DNA from: Ekhidna sp.
GTDB taxonomy: Bacteria > Bacteroidota > Bacteroidia > Cytophagales > Cyclobacteriaceae
NCBI GenBank assembly: GCA_013214445.1
Contig: JABSPG010000324.1
Coordinates: 1-5,302, forward strand
DNA length: 5,302 nt
Direction of reading: 5' to 3'
Numbering within the stretch: the first letter of the stretch is position 1; each line of letters starts with the position of its first letter. Made by a program: the position numbers and the translations under genes. The notes beneath the pieces were generated by a model, which searched no databases, was not told the DNA's origin, and saw nothing but the letters and a program-made list of their open reading frames with translations. Shown here one piece after another: positions 1-5,302 of the stretch.

Positions 1-148
1 CCTGTTCGTACAAGATGTAGCCCACATTGTAATGTGCCTCGGCATTGCCGACCGTTTTTACGAAGTGCGGCATCGATCCCTCGACATCGCTGGAGCGTGC
101 CATGGCGACGGCGAGATGGTAGCGATAGGACGAAACTTCGGGGGCAGC
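1..148 (-). CDS. Fragment of a TPR-repeat protein, foreign to the rest of the window (partial at both ends)
   Basis: Read on the minus strand from base 148, the frame is open to the window edge and gives a peptide beginning AAPEVSSYRYHLAVAMARSS and ending AEAHYNVGYILYEQ. This has the TPR pattern: helix A (YHLAVAMARSSD), helix B (VEGSMPHFVKTVG), then the next helix A (AHYNVGYILYEQG). The same frame meets a stop codon at 167-169, just past the join, so the coding signal ends where the pump homology begins. The stretch is about 58% GC by hand count, against about 37% for the following 90 bases. The wording resembles TPR proteins I associate with Planctomycetota; that attribution is from memory and needs a search. 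The piece is too short to assign a function. It is most likely a chimeric join and not a neighbouring gene of the efflux operon. The plus-strand frame through the same bases is a shadow. Confidence 0.68.
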
Positions 149-155
149 CCTATTT
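140..155. other. Probable chimeric junction between foreign TPR fragment and RND pump gene
   Basis: To the left, the minus strand encodes TPR-like protein at high GC. To the right, the plus strand encodes RND porter sequence (starting around SPISISLLGNN) at low GC. Strand, composition and protein family all switch within about 15 bases, in the middle of what should be a ~1,040-residue pump gene. The exact breakpoint cannot be set, because the G/C-rich bases 141-151 fit either side. An assembly, library or amplification artefact is more likely than a biological insertion, but the window alone cannot separate them. Confidence 0.7.
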
Positions 156-1300
156 CTATATCCCTTTTAGGAAATAATCCCAAAGAGCTAAAGGCAGCAA
201 AGAGAGAACTGAAGCAAAACATGGAGAACAATGCTTTGCTAAAAGACATCACTGACAATGACCCACTAGGAATCAAGGAAATAAATATAGAGCTGAAAGA
301 CAAAGCCTTTTTACTTGGACTAAATACTCAAGCAGTAATGACTCAGGTAAGAAATGGCTTCTTTGGATTTCAAGCTCAGCGCTTTCAAAGAGGGCAAGAT
401 GAAATCAAAGTCTGGGTAAGATATGATGAGGAAAACCGATCCAGTATCAACCGTCTAGACGAAATGAAAATCACCACACCAGATGGATTAAAAGTACCTT
501 TTAAAGAGATAGCCAACTATACGATAGAAAGAGGTGAAATCGCAATAAATCATGTGGACGGTCGCCGAGAGGTTCAAATTTCATCGGATCTCTCTGATCC
601 TACGGAGAGTGCCCCTGAAATTCTAAATGATCTGCGAACAAATGTGATTCCTCCAATCCTTGACAAGTACCCATCTGTAACACCTGTATATGACGGTCAG
701 AAACGAGAACAAAACAAATTGGTACAATCCGCCAATACCATCATACCAGTAATCATTTTCTTAATCTACATGACGATTGCATTTACGTTCAGGTCTTATG
801 ATCAACCTCTACTACTCCTGTTGCTGATACCTCTCAGCTTGATCGGCGTAGCATGGGGGCATTGGATTCATGGTTTTCCCATCAACATTCTTTCTTGGTT
901 AGGAATTATTGCCTTGATAGGAATTATGGTCAATGACGGACTAGTGCTGATAGGGAAATTCAATCGATACTTAAAAGATGGGATGGAATACGATACCGCA
1001 CTTTATGAAGCTGCTAAATCTAGATTTCGAGCCATTTTCCTCACTTCCCTTACCACCGTCGCGGGATTAGCACCCCTGATCTTTGAAAAAAGTAGGCAAG
1101 CCCAATTTCTAATACCAATGGCTATTTCTATTGCCTATGGAATAGCCATAGCCACTGTGTTGACACTCGTTATACTTCCGGTATATCTCTCGTTGAGCAA
1201 TTCATTCAAAGTCGGTTTAAAATGGTTGATTTCCGGCAAAAGAGTACCAAAAGAACAAGTAGAACCTGCCATTATCGAATTAAAAACGGAGCTGGAATGA
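140..1300 (+). CDS. RND (AcrB/HAE1-like) efflux pump inner-membrane subunit, C-terminal part only
   Basis: Proton-driven inner-membrane pump of a tripartite efflux system that passes substrates from the periplasm or membrane to a TolC-type channel. About 384 residues remain, matching roughly the last third of AcrB (1,049 residues); the front ~660 residues are cut off at the left junction. Residues are numbered here from the in-frame ATG at 32. The porter-domain end covers ~38-235, with FxxQxQRFQRGQDEIKVWVR typical of the PC/docking region. Five membrane helices follow: ~237-253, 259-279, 287-310, 333-351 and 360-388, equal to TM8-TM12. TM10 reads GIMVNDGLVLIG; the AcrB Lys940 position is Asn301, while Arg331 and Thr338 line up with AcrB Arg971 and Thr978. 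A short charged cytoplasmic tail ends the protein. The frame is open to the left edge, but residues before ~37 have no RND character, so ATG 32 is not the true start. The stop overlaps the tolC start. The family is certain; the substrate is unknown. Confidence 0.93.
   Translation, partial: GGSPISISLLGNNPKELKAAKRELKQNMENNALLKDITDNDPLGIKEINIELKDKAFLLGLNTQAVMTQVRNGFFGFQAQRFQRGQDEIKVWVRYDEENRSSINRLDEMKITTPDGLKVPFKEIANYTIERGEIAINHVDGRREVQISSDLSDPTESAPEILNDLRTNVIPPILDKYPSVTPVYDGQKREQNKLVQSANTIIPVIIFLIYMTIAFTFRSYDQPLLLLLLIPLSLIGVAWGHWIHGFPINILSWLGIIALIGIMVNDGLVLIGKFNRYLKDGMEYDTALYEAAKSRFRAIFLTSLTTVAGLAPLIFEKSRQAQFLIPMAISIAYGIAIATVLTLVILPVYLSLSNSFKVGLKWLISGKRVPKEQVEPAIIELKTELE
1287..1300 (+). promoter_or_regulatory. 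Ribosome-binding site and ATGA stop/start overlap coupling pump to tolC
   Basis: The pump's TGA (1298-1300) and the TolC-family ATG (1297-1299) share the four bases ATGA. A GGAG at 1288-1291 lies five bases before the ATG. This decides the tolC start: the longer open frame from an ATG at 1222 would put 25 polar, basic residues before the signal peptide and overlap the pump gene by 79 bases. Translational coupling is the likely consequence. Bacteroidota often start genes without a Shine-Dalgarno site, so the GGAG may contribute little. Confidence 0.7.
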
Positions 1301-2613
1301 AAACTAAACTTATCCTCTGTTTACTAGGATTCCTTCCAACTATATTAGTGTCTGGTCAGGAGCTTCTTTCCAAGACTGATGCAGTAGCTCTAATGATGGA
1401 AAGGAACTTCGCCATCAGATTGACCGATCTCGATGTGAAGATTGCTAAAAACAATACCAATCTTCTAAACTCGGGCTATCTACCTACACTTTCAGCAAAT
1501 GGAAACCTGAATTATAATATTGATAATTCAGATCTTGTTTTCAATAACGGTGCAGACACCACTATCAGGAATGCTGAATCTGATGGTCGTGCCTTAAATA
1601 TCAACGCGAACTATATACTTTTTGACGGTTTCAATCGGAAATATAACGTCAGTCGAAACAGAGAAAACCTAAGTATTTCTCAGTTAAATAGTCAGGCCAC
1701 CCTGGAAAATACGCTAGTTACACTCTACACAAACTACTATGCTGTAGCTCAAAGTCAACAATCTGTTTACAGCTTAAAGCAGAGTCTGAATATTTCAAAA
1801 GATCGGCTAAGAAGATTGGAATACGGATTTGAATATGGAAGAAATACAAAGCTAGATGTGTCCAATGCCCAAGTGGATGTCAATACAGATAGCATAAACT
1901 ACCTCAATGCGCAGCAACTGCTCAAAAATCAAATTAGGGATCTCAACTTGACCCTAGGGATAGTATCAGATGAAATGTACGTTGTAGACACGGCGGTAAC
2001 ATTTAATGCTACTTCTTCCAAAGAGACCTATATGGAATCCTTAGAAATTAAAAACACGCAGATCCAACTCGCCAAATCTGGGGTAAATGTGAGTATGTAT
2101 GACAACCAAATTTCAAAACGAAACTATTTTCCAACAATTTCGCTGAATGGAGGCTATTCAAATGGGGTGAACAACTTTGCGCCTGGAAACTTCCTGACCT
2201 CCAGAACAAACGCAGGAGTAACCTATGGGGCTTCCTTTACATGGAACCTATTTGACGGTGGTGGAAGTACAGTCGCAAACCAAAATGCCAGAGTCAATGT
2301 AAATATTCAAGAAACTAGCCTGGAGCAGACCAAACAAGAAGTGAATGCCTCCTTTGCAAATGCCTGGTCAAACTATAAGAATCAGTTGTTCATCATCGAG
2401 GCTTTGCAAAAGAATGTAGATGCCAATCAGCAGAACTTTGAAAGAACCAGAGAGAAATTCCAGCTGGGACAAGTCTCCTCCCTTGATTTTAGGACTTCAC
2501 AACTAAACCTGCTACAAGCAAAATTAAACCTGATAGAAGCACGCTACAACGCCAAAATTTCTGAAGTAACTGTGTATCAACTAGCAGGGGATATTCAAGA
2601 AGTCAGCTTCTAG
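1297..2613 (+). CDS. TolC-family outer membrane efflux protein
   Basis: Outer-membrane channel of the tripartite pump, 438 residues, a normal length for the family. It forms a trimer with a beta-barrel in the outer membrane and a long alpha-helical tunnel in the periplasm, docking with the RND pump encoded just upstream. A signal peptide covers about 1-20 (MKTK, hydrophobic LILCLLGFLPTILVSG, then QE). The two-fold internal duplication diagnostic of OEP domains is plain: YLPTLSANG at 61-69 pairs with YFPTISLNG at 277-285, LFDG at 108-111 with LFDG at 318-321, and GRNTKLDVSNAQ at 181-192 with GQVSSLDFRTSQ at 391-402. Long Gln/Asn-rich amphipathic helices fill ~120-215 and ~330-430. There is no N-terminal lipobox Cys suited to lipidation. 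The start at 1297 is fixed by the ATGA overlap and the signal peptide. It is co-transcribed with the pump gene and probably ends the operon. The substrate cannot be told. Confidence 0.95.
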   Translation: MKTKLILCLLGFLPTILVSGQELLSKTDAVALMMERNFAIRLTDLDVKIAKNNTNLLNSGYLPTLSANGNLNYNIDNSDLVFNNGADTTIRNAESDGRALNINANYILFDGFNRKYNVSRNRENLSISQLNSQATLENTLVTLYTNYYAVAQSQQSVYSLKQSLNISKDRLRRLEYGFEYGRNTKLDVSNAQVDVNTDSINYLNAQQLLKNQIRDLNLTLGIVSDEMYVVDTAVTFNATSSKETYMESLEIKNTQIQLAKSGVNVSMYDNQISKRNYFPTISLNGGYSNGVNNFAPGNFLTSRTNAGVTYGASFTWNLFDGGGSTVANQNARVNVNIQETSLEQTKQEVNASFANAWSNYKNQLFIIEALQKNVDANQQNFERTREKFQLGQVSSLDFRTSQLNLLQAKLNLIEARYNAKISEVTVYQLAGDIQEVSF

Positions 2614-2630
2614 AGAATTACCGCCACTTC

Positions 2631-2650
2631 ATTTGTTACAAATTTTGTAA
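2631..2650. promoter_or_regulatory. Overlapping AT-rich palindromes before the STAS-like gene, candidate operator
   Basis: In the 46-bp gap between tolC and the small gene, TTACAAA (2636-2642) and TTTGTAA (2644-2650) form a perfect 7+7 inverted repeat around one T. The flanking ATTTGT (2631-2636) and ACAAAT (2638-2643) form a second perfect 6+6 inverted repeat around T2637. Both end within ten bases of the ATG at 2660. With one-base centres they would make poor RNA hairpins, so a dimeric-repressor site is the better guess. I see no convincing Bacteroidota -33/-7 pair (TTTG / TAnnTTTG) at proper spacing, so the promoter itself is not located. Chance in AT-rich DNA is possible. Confidence 0.35.
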
Positions 2651-2659
2651 ATTGAATGG

Positions 2660-3016
2660 ATGCCTGTGTCAAACCTAGTGTATAAAGGTAGAGCGATACT
2701 CTACGTAGACTTTAGCTACCTAAAGAAGAAGGAACCCGTCATGGAGACCCTATATGATTGGGTAAAAGCTTATCAAGAAGCTGAGGAAGAAATATATCTT
2801 TTGTTGGATGTTCGCGAAGCATTCAATGATCCCGAAGTGATGGATAAGATGAAGTACTATGGAAAGACAGTCTTCAAAGGAAAATCAAGAAAACGAGCCG
2901 TCGTTGGGATCAAAGGAGCCAAAAAGTTACTTCTTAGAGGATACAAACTATTCACCAATACCGACATTTCCACCTTCGATACAATTGAGGACGCCAAAGA
3001 GTATCTTGCTTCCTAG
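2660..3016 (+). CDS. Small protein, probable SpoIIAA-like / STAS-like fold, function unknown
   Basis: Complete 118-residue soluble protein with no signal peptide or membrane segment, so probably cytoplasmic. Predicted order of elements: strand (~6-18, VYKGRAILYVDFS), helix (~26-43), strand (~45-51, IYLLLDV), helix (~57-71), strand (~78-84, KRAVVGI), helix (~86-98), short strand (~103-107), and C-terminal helix (~109-117). This alternation, with AVVG followed by an LFT segment and a closing acidic helix (IEDAKEYL), recalls the SpoIIAA-like/STAS-like group; the match is distant and based on pattern. The Ser/Thr that is phosphorylated in true anti-sigma factor antagonists is not evident. The protein is notably lysine-rich around 65-96, which would suit binding to a nucleic acid, membrane or acidic partner, though this is a guess. 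It lies downstream of tolC but behind its own palindrome, and converges on the kinase gene with a shared CTAG. The start was chosen as the first ATG giving the full fold; no clear Shine-Dalgarno site precedes it. Confidence 0.82.
   Translation: MPVSNLVYKGRAILYVDFSYLKKKEPVMETLYDWVKAYQEAEEEIYLLLDVREAFNDPEVMDKMKYYGKTVFKGKSRKRAVVGIKGAKKLLLRGYKLFTNTDISTFDTIEDAKEYLAS
3013..3016. other. Shared CTAG: overlapping stop codons of convergent genes
   Basis: The plus-strand STAS-like gene stops with TAG at 3014-3016. The minus-strand kinase gene stops with TAG read from 3015 to 3013. The palindromic tetranucleotide CTAG thus supplies both stops and the genes overlap by three bases. There is no intergenic space for a terminator, so each transcript's 3' end must lie inside the opposing coding sequence. 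Confidence 0.9.
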
Positions 3017-5286
3017 ATTTCTTCAGCCGGTGCTTTCTCCAGAGAGATAAAGAAAGTAGCACCTTTTCCAAGTTGACTTTCGCACCAGATTTCACCATTC
3101 ATTTTCTCTACTAGACGCTTGACGATAGAAAGTCCCAGTCCTGTGGAACTTTCGTTTGCAGTGGGCTTAGCACTCAGGCGCTGAAACTGCTTAAATAACC
3201 TCTCTTTATCTGCGTCCGAGAGTCCCGGTCCCTGATCAATAACAGCAAGACGAACATGGTTTGAACTTGAAGTAAGTTTTATCAGAACTTCTGAGCTAGG
3301 AGGAGAAAACTTAATTGCATTAGAAACGAGATTTTCAATAATTTGAAGTGCATATCTATCATCTATCAATGCAAGAAGATTCTGATCAAACTCAGCTCTA
3401 AGTTCAATGTTCTTTGACTCAGACTGCTTACTAAAGCGCTCATATACATCCTTGACAGCTTCGCTTAAATTGTAAGGCTTGAGATTAAGTGAGTCTATCT
3501 GTTTCTCAATAGCTTCTACAGTCAGAATATCCTTAATCATCTTAGACATTCTCTCCGAGGATATGCTAATGAGTTCCGTAAGCTTCTGTTGGTCAGGATC
3601 GAGCTTTTCCCGATCTAATAGACCTAAAGCGCCAATTATTCCGGCTAGTGGATTCTGTAGATCATGTGCGACAATACCAATTAATGAATTCTTTTCATCA
3701 TTTAGTTTGCTTAAGGATTCATTCCGGTTCTGTATTCTTTCATTCAATAATGATAGCCGCCTATTGGAATCATTTTTTAACTGATAATAGCGGTATAAGA
3801 TTCCTATCACCACGATAAGTACAACTACCGCCACCGTACCAAAGATCTGTATCGATCGTTGCTCTGCAATTCTTTGATCTAAAAGCAGCTTTTCTCGCTC
3901 ATTAGAAAATTGAATCGAATCTCTTTCTTGTTCAAATGCAAATTTTGCTTCTAACAAAGCAACCCTATTACTAAGGCCTTCAACGGAGATACTATCAGAC
4001 ATGGCTTGTGATAGAAGCAACGCCTCGTATGCACTTTTGTATTCCCCCAGATCACTTTTAATTTGGGAGAGAAGCAAAGACGCATCACGAACATCGCCTA
4101 CTAATTTTGCCTCTTTTCCAAGAGAAATTCCTTTTTGTAAATATTTCTCAGCTTTTGCTAAATCTCCAAGCAAAGCGTATGACTGACCTAAACTGACCAC
4201 TGCATCCACCTTACCCCAGTCGGAATTGATATCATCAAAAATACTCAAAGCTGTCTCCTTGAATTGTATCGCCTCGCTGTGCCTACCTTGATCAGCATAT
4301 AATTCACCTATACTCAAATTGCCATCAGCCACACCCCTCTTATCACCTAACTCTTCTTTAATTCTTAGGGCTTCTTGATAATTAACAAGAGCTTGGTCAA
4401 AGTCTCCCAACTCATGATGAACCACCCCAATGTAATTGATAATCTGGCCCACTCCCCGCTTTTCGCCGATCTCTTTCCTTAACTTCAACGAATTTCCATA
4501 ATACTCGAGCGCCTTGTCATAATCCTTCTGCTGATCGTAAATGACCCCAATATTTTGATATGTATAAGCTAGGCCACTCTTGTCATCGACTCGCTTTTCA
4601 ATTTCTAATGCTTCGAAATAGCTGTCCATCGCCGAGGAATAGTCTCCTCTCAAACTATTTATGATGCCAATATGGTTTAATGACACAGCAACTCCTGTTT
4701 GATTCCTTATTGATTTGTCAACAGACATTGAGCGATAGAGATACGAAAGGGCCTCATCAAACTCACCTAATAGCTTATATGCGATCCCAAGCCCTCTTAA
4801 ACAATCAGCTATATCTATCTCATTACCGAGCTCTTCTCTGATCACAAGAGACTCCTTGTGGAATTCAATACTTTGCTCATAATCGCCACGGTAGTAACTA
4901 AGCCAAGCTTTTGCATACAAGACATTCGCAACACCTTTAGAATACGAACTAGAGGATGTCATGGAGGATAGTTGTAATAGTAAAGAATCGGAGAGATCGT
5001 AATTACCCGCCAGCAGAGAACTTCTAACCATGACATAAAGCCCGTCCATGAGTCCCCTCTGATAGTCAATACTATCTGCAAGACTCATACTTCTTTGGAT
5101 ATATAAGTTAAATCCTGCAGAGTCAGAACCTACATGCTCAAATGCTATCTGATTCAATGCATCAACCACAGCCACATCAGACACCCCTGACTCAGTTATT
5201 TGTAAAAGAGAATCTACTGCTTTTTTATTTTGCCCAAAGGAGGGTACTGAAAAAATCACAAGGAAAAATAAATGCCATTTCTTCAT
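3013..5286 (-). CDS. TPR-repeat sensor histidine kinase (periplasmic TPR array, one TM, HisKA-HATPase)
   Basis: Membrane sensor kinase of 757 residues that autophosphorylates on His and passes phosphate to a response regulator not present here. Order, numbered from the ATG at 5284-5286: signal peptide 1-18 (MKKWHLFFLVIFSVPSFG, then Q); ten 40-residue TPR-like units at 40-439; charged coiled coil ~440-478; membrane helix ~480-502; cytoplasmic coiled coil ~505-534; HisKA with H box AHDLQNPLAG, phospho-acceptor His541 (codon 3664-3666); and HATPase_c ~640-750. The ATPase has N box NLVSNAIKFS (Asn652, Asn656), G1 DQGPGL (Asp684), F box LFKQF, G2 STGLGLSIVK and G3 GKGATF. All catalytic motifs are intact. 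Asp542 and Asn545 fit the E/DxxT/N rule for HisKA kinases that also act as phosphatases. The signal peptide and single span put the TPR array in the periplasm, where it probably senses a protein or envelope state. A TTG in frame at 5287-5289 is immediately upstream, but the ATG is the better start. Only 16 upstream bases are present, so the promoter is not visible. The ligand is unknown. Confidence 0.95.
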   Translation of the reverse strand: MKKWHLFFLVIFSVPSFGQNKKAVDSLLQITESGVSDVAVVDALNQIAFEHVGSDSAGFNLYIQRSMSLADSIDYQRGLMDGLYVMVRSSLLAGNYDLSDSLLLQLSSMTSSSSYSKGVANVLYAKAWLSYYRGDYEQSIEFHKESLVIREELGNEIDIADCLRGLGIAYKLLGEFDEALSYLYRSMSVDKSIRNQTGVAVSLNHIGIINSLRGDYSSAMDSYFEALEIEKRVDDKSGLAYTYQNIGVIYDQQKDYDKALEYYGNSLKLRKEIGEKRGVGQIINYIGVVHHELGDFDQALVNYQEALRIKEELGDKRGVADGNLSIGELYADQGRHSEAIQFKETALSIFDDINSDWGKVDAVVSLGQSYALLGDLAKAEKYLQKGISLGKEAKLVGDVRDASLLLSQIKSDLGEYKSAYEALLLSQAMSDSISVEGLSNRVALLEAKFAFEQERDSIQFSNEREKLLLDQRIAEQRSIQIFGTVAVVVLIVVIGILYRYYQLKNDSNRRLSLLNERIQNRNESLSKLNDEKNSLIGIVAHDLQNPLAGIIGALGLLDREKLDPDQQKLTELISISSERMSKMIKDILTVEAIEKQIDSLNLKPYNLSEAVKDVYERFSKQSESKNIELRAEFDQNLLALIDDRYALQIIENLVSNAIKFSPPSSEVLIKLTSSSNHVRLAVIDQGPGLSDADKERLFKQFQRLSAKPTANESSTGLGLSIVKRLVEKMNGEIWCESQLGKGATFFISLEKAPAEEI
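3029..3067 (+). terminator. Possible intrinsic terminator for the STAS-like gene, inside the kinase 3' end
   Basis: GGTGC (3029-3033) pairs with GCACC (3059-3063), and TTTCT (3034-3038) pairs with AGAAA (3051-3055), leaving a three-base bulge (3056-3058) and a 12-base loop. TTTT follows at 3064-3067. The T run lies only on the plus side, which fits termination of the plus-strand small gene 13 bases after its stop. The stem is interrupted and the T run is short, so this is a weak call. The same bases encode the last residues of the kinase on the minus strand. Confidence 0.33.
3970..5169 (-). repeat. Ten tandem 40-residue TPR-like units within the kinase gene
   Basis: Residues 40-439 of the kinase split into ten consecutive units of exactly 40 residues (120 bp) with no insertion or deletion. 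The central seven carry the clear TPR signature, for example IGVIYDQQKDYDKALEYYGN and LGIAYKLLGEFDEALSYL. Many units end in a Gly-hydrophobic pair: RGL, KGV, TGV, SGL, RGV, RGV. The first two and the last are more degenerate. This spacing belongs to the longer-helix TPR class, which tends to bind peptides or proteins. The repeats are conserved in protein pattern but not in DNA, so they are old duplications. Confidence 0.8.
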
Positions 5287-5302
5287 CAAAGCAGAAAAAT
5301 TG

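Noticed and set aside
2..142. Plus-strand open frame from the left edge (ATG at 32) as the N-terminus of the RND protein
   Set aside because: The ~36 residues after ATG 32 have no hydrophobic or porter-like character, lie in the GC-rich foreign stretch, and are antisense to a better TPR reading. Pump similarity begins only near residue 38.
58..303. Minus-strand 81-residue open frame
   Set aside because: It spans the chimeric junction and is antisense to clear RND coding sequence. Its Ser/Phe/Pro-rich composition is typical of a shadow frame.
2611..2660. Terminator after tolC
   Set aside because: The palindromes here have one-base centres, AT-only-rich stems and no T run after the stem. They fit a DNA-binding site better than an intrinsic terminator.
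2859..3050. Plus-strand 63-residue open frame overlapping the small gene
   Set aside because: It is out of frame with the well-structured 118-residue protein, has no start-site support, and has Pro/Ser-rich low-complexity composition.
3479..3784. Plus-strand 101-residue frame opposite the kinase core
   Set aside because: It is antisense to the HisKA region, where all kinase motifs are intact. Its Ser/Phe/Ile-rich composition is that of a shadow.
4001..4186. Plus-strand 61-residue frame opposite the TPR array
   Set aside because: It is antisense to a clear TPR unit, with no start signal or recognisable pattern.
1..5169. TPR sequences at both ends as a sign that recombination between TPR repeats created the junction
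   Set aside because: The left TPR fragment joins the RND gene, not the kinase, and its sequence and GC content are unlike the kinase repeats.
5284..5289. TTG at 5287-5289 as the kinase start
   Set aside because: It is directly followed by an ATG (5284-5286) that gives a standard MKK signal peptide. The TTG adds one residue and has no ribosome-binding site to favour it.
3013..5302. Kinase and small STAS-like protein as a partner-switching system
   Set aside because: The genes are convergent, not co-transcribed. The kinase is a canonical histidine kinase, not an RsbW-type serine kinase, and the small protein lacks an evident phospho-acceptor Ser. Nothing in the sequence links them functionally.

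Overview
The window looks like Bacteroidota DNA, most likely a marine or soil Cytophagales-type bacterium. The grounds are the moderately AT-rich coding sequence, signal peptides ending in a ...GQ pattern, weak use of Shine-Dalgarno sites, and a hybrid sensor made of a periplasmic TPR array and a histidine kinase, a layout common in that phylum. The genus cannot be fixed from the sequence.

Layout, left to right. Bases 1 to about 148 do not belong with the rest. They are GC-richer (about 58% by hand count, against about 37% in the next 90 bases). On the minus strand they encode a TPR-protein fragment that resembles proteins I associate with Planctomycetota. At about 140-155 this piece is fused, in the opposite orientation, to the middle of an RND efflux pump gene. 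Only the last ~384 residues of the pump remain (about 140-1300). This is best read as a chimeric join from assembly, library or amplification, so the in-frame ATG at 32 is not a real start. A TolC-family outer membrane protein (1297-2613) follows, overlapping the pump stop by ATGA. Pump and channel are therefore two parts of one tripartite efflux operon; the periplasmic adaptor gene is presumably upstream and lost at the join.

A 46-bp gap holding an AT-rich palindrome separates tolC from a small gene (2660-3016) for a 118-residue cytoplasmic protein with a probable SpoIIAA-like/STAS-like fold. It runs convergently into a large minus-strand gene (3013-5286), and the two stop codons share the tetranucleotide CTAG. 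The large gene encodes a sensor histidine kinase with a signal peptide, ten TPR-like units of exactly 40 residues each, a coiled coil, one membrane span, and a complete HisKA/HATPase core. No response regulator is in the window.

I did not find a new defence, mobile or RNA system. The points most worth a second look are the chimeric join, the indel-free 40-residue repeat array, the palindrome before the small gene, and the shared CTAG with a possible terminator hairpin embedded in the kinase gene. No gene-free stretch exceeds 300 bases. I saw no tRNA, rRNA, CRISPR array or insertion sequence.
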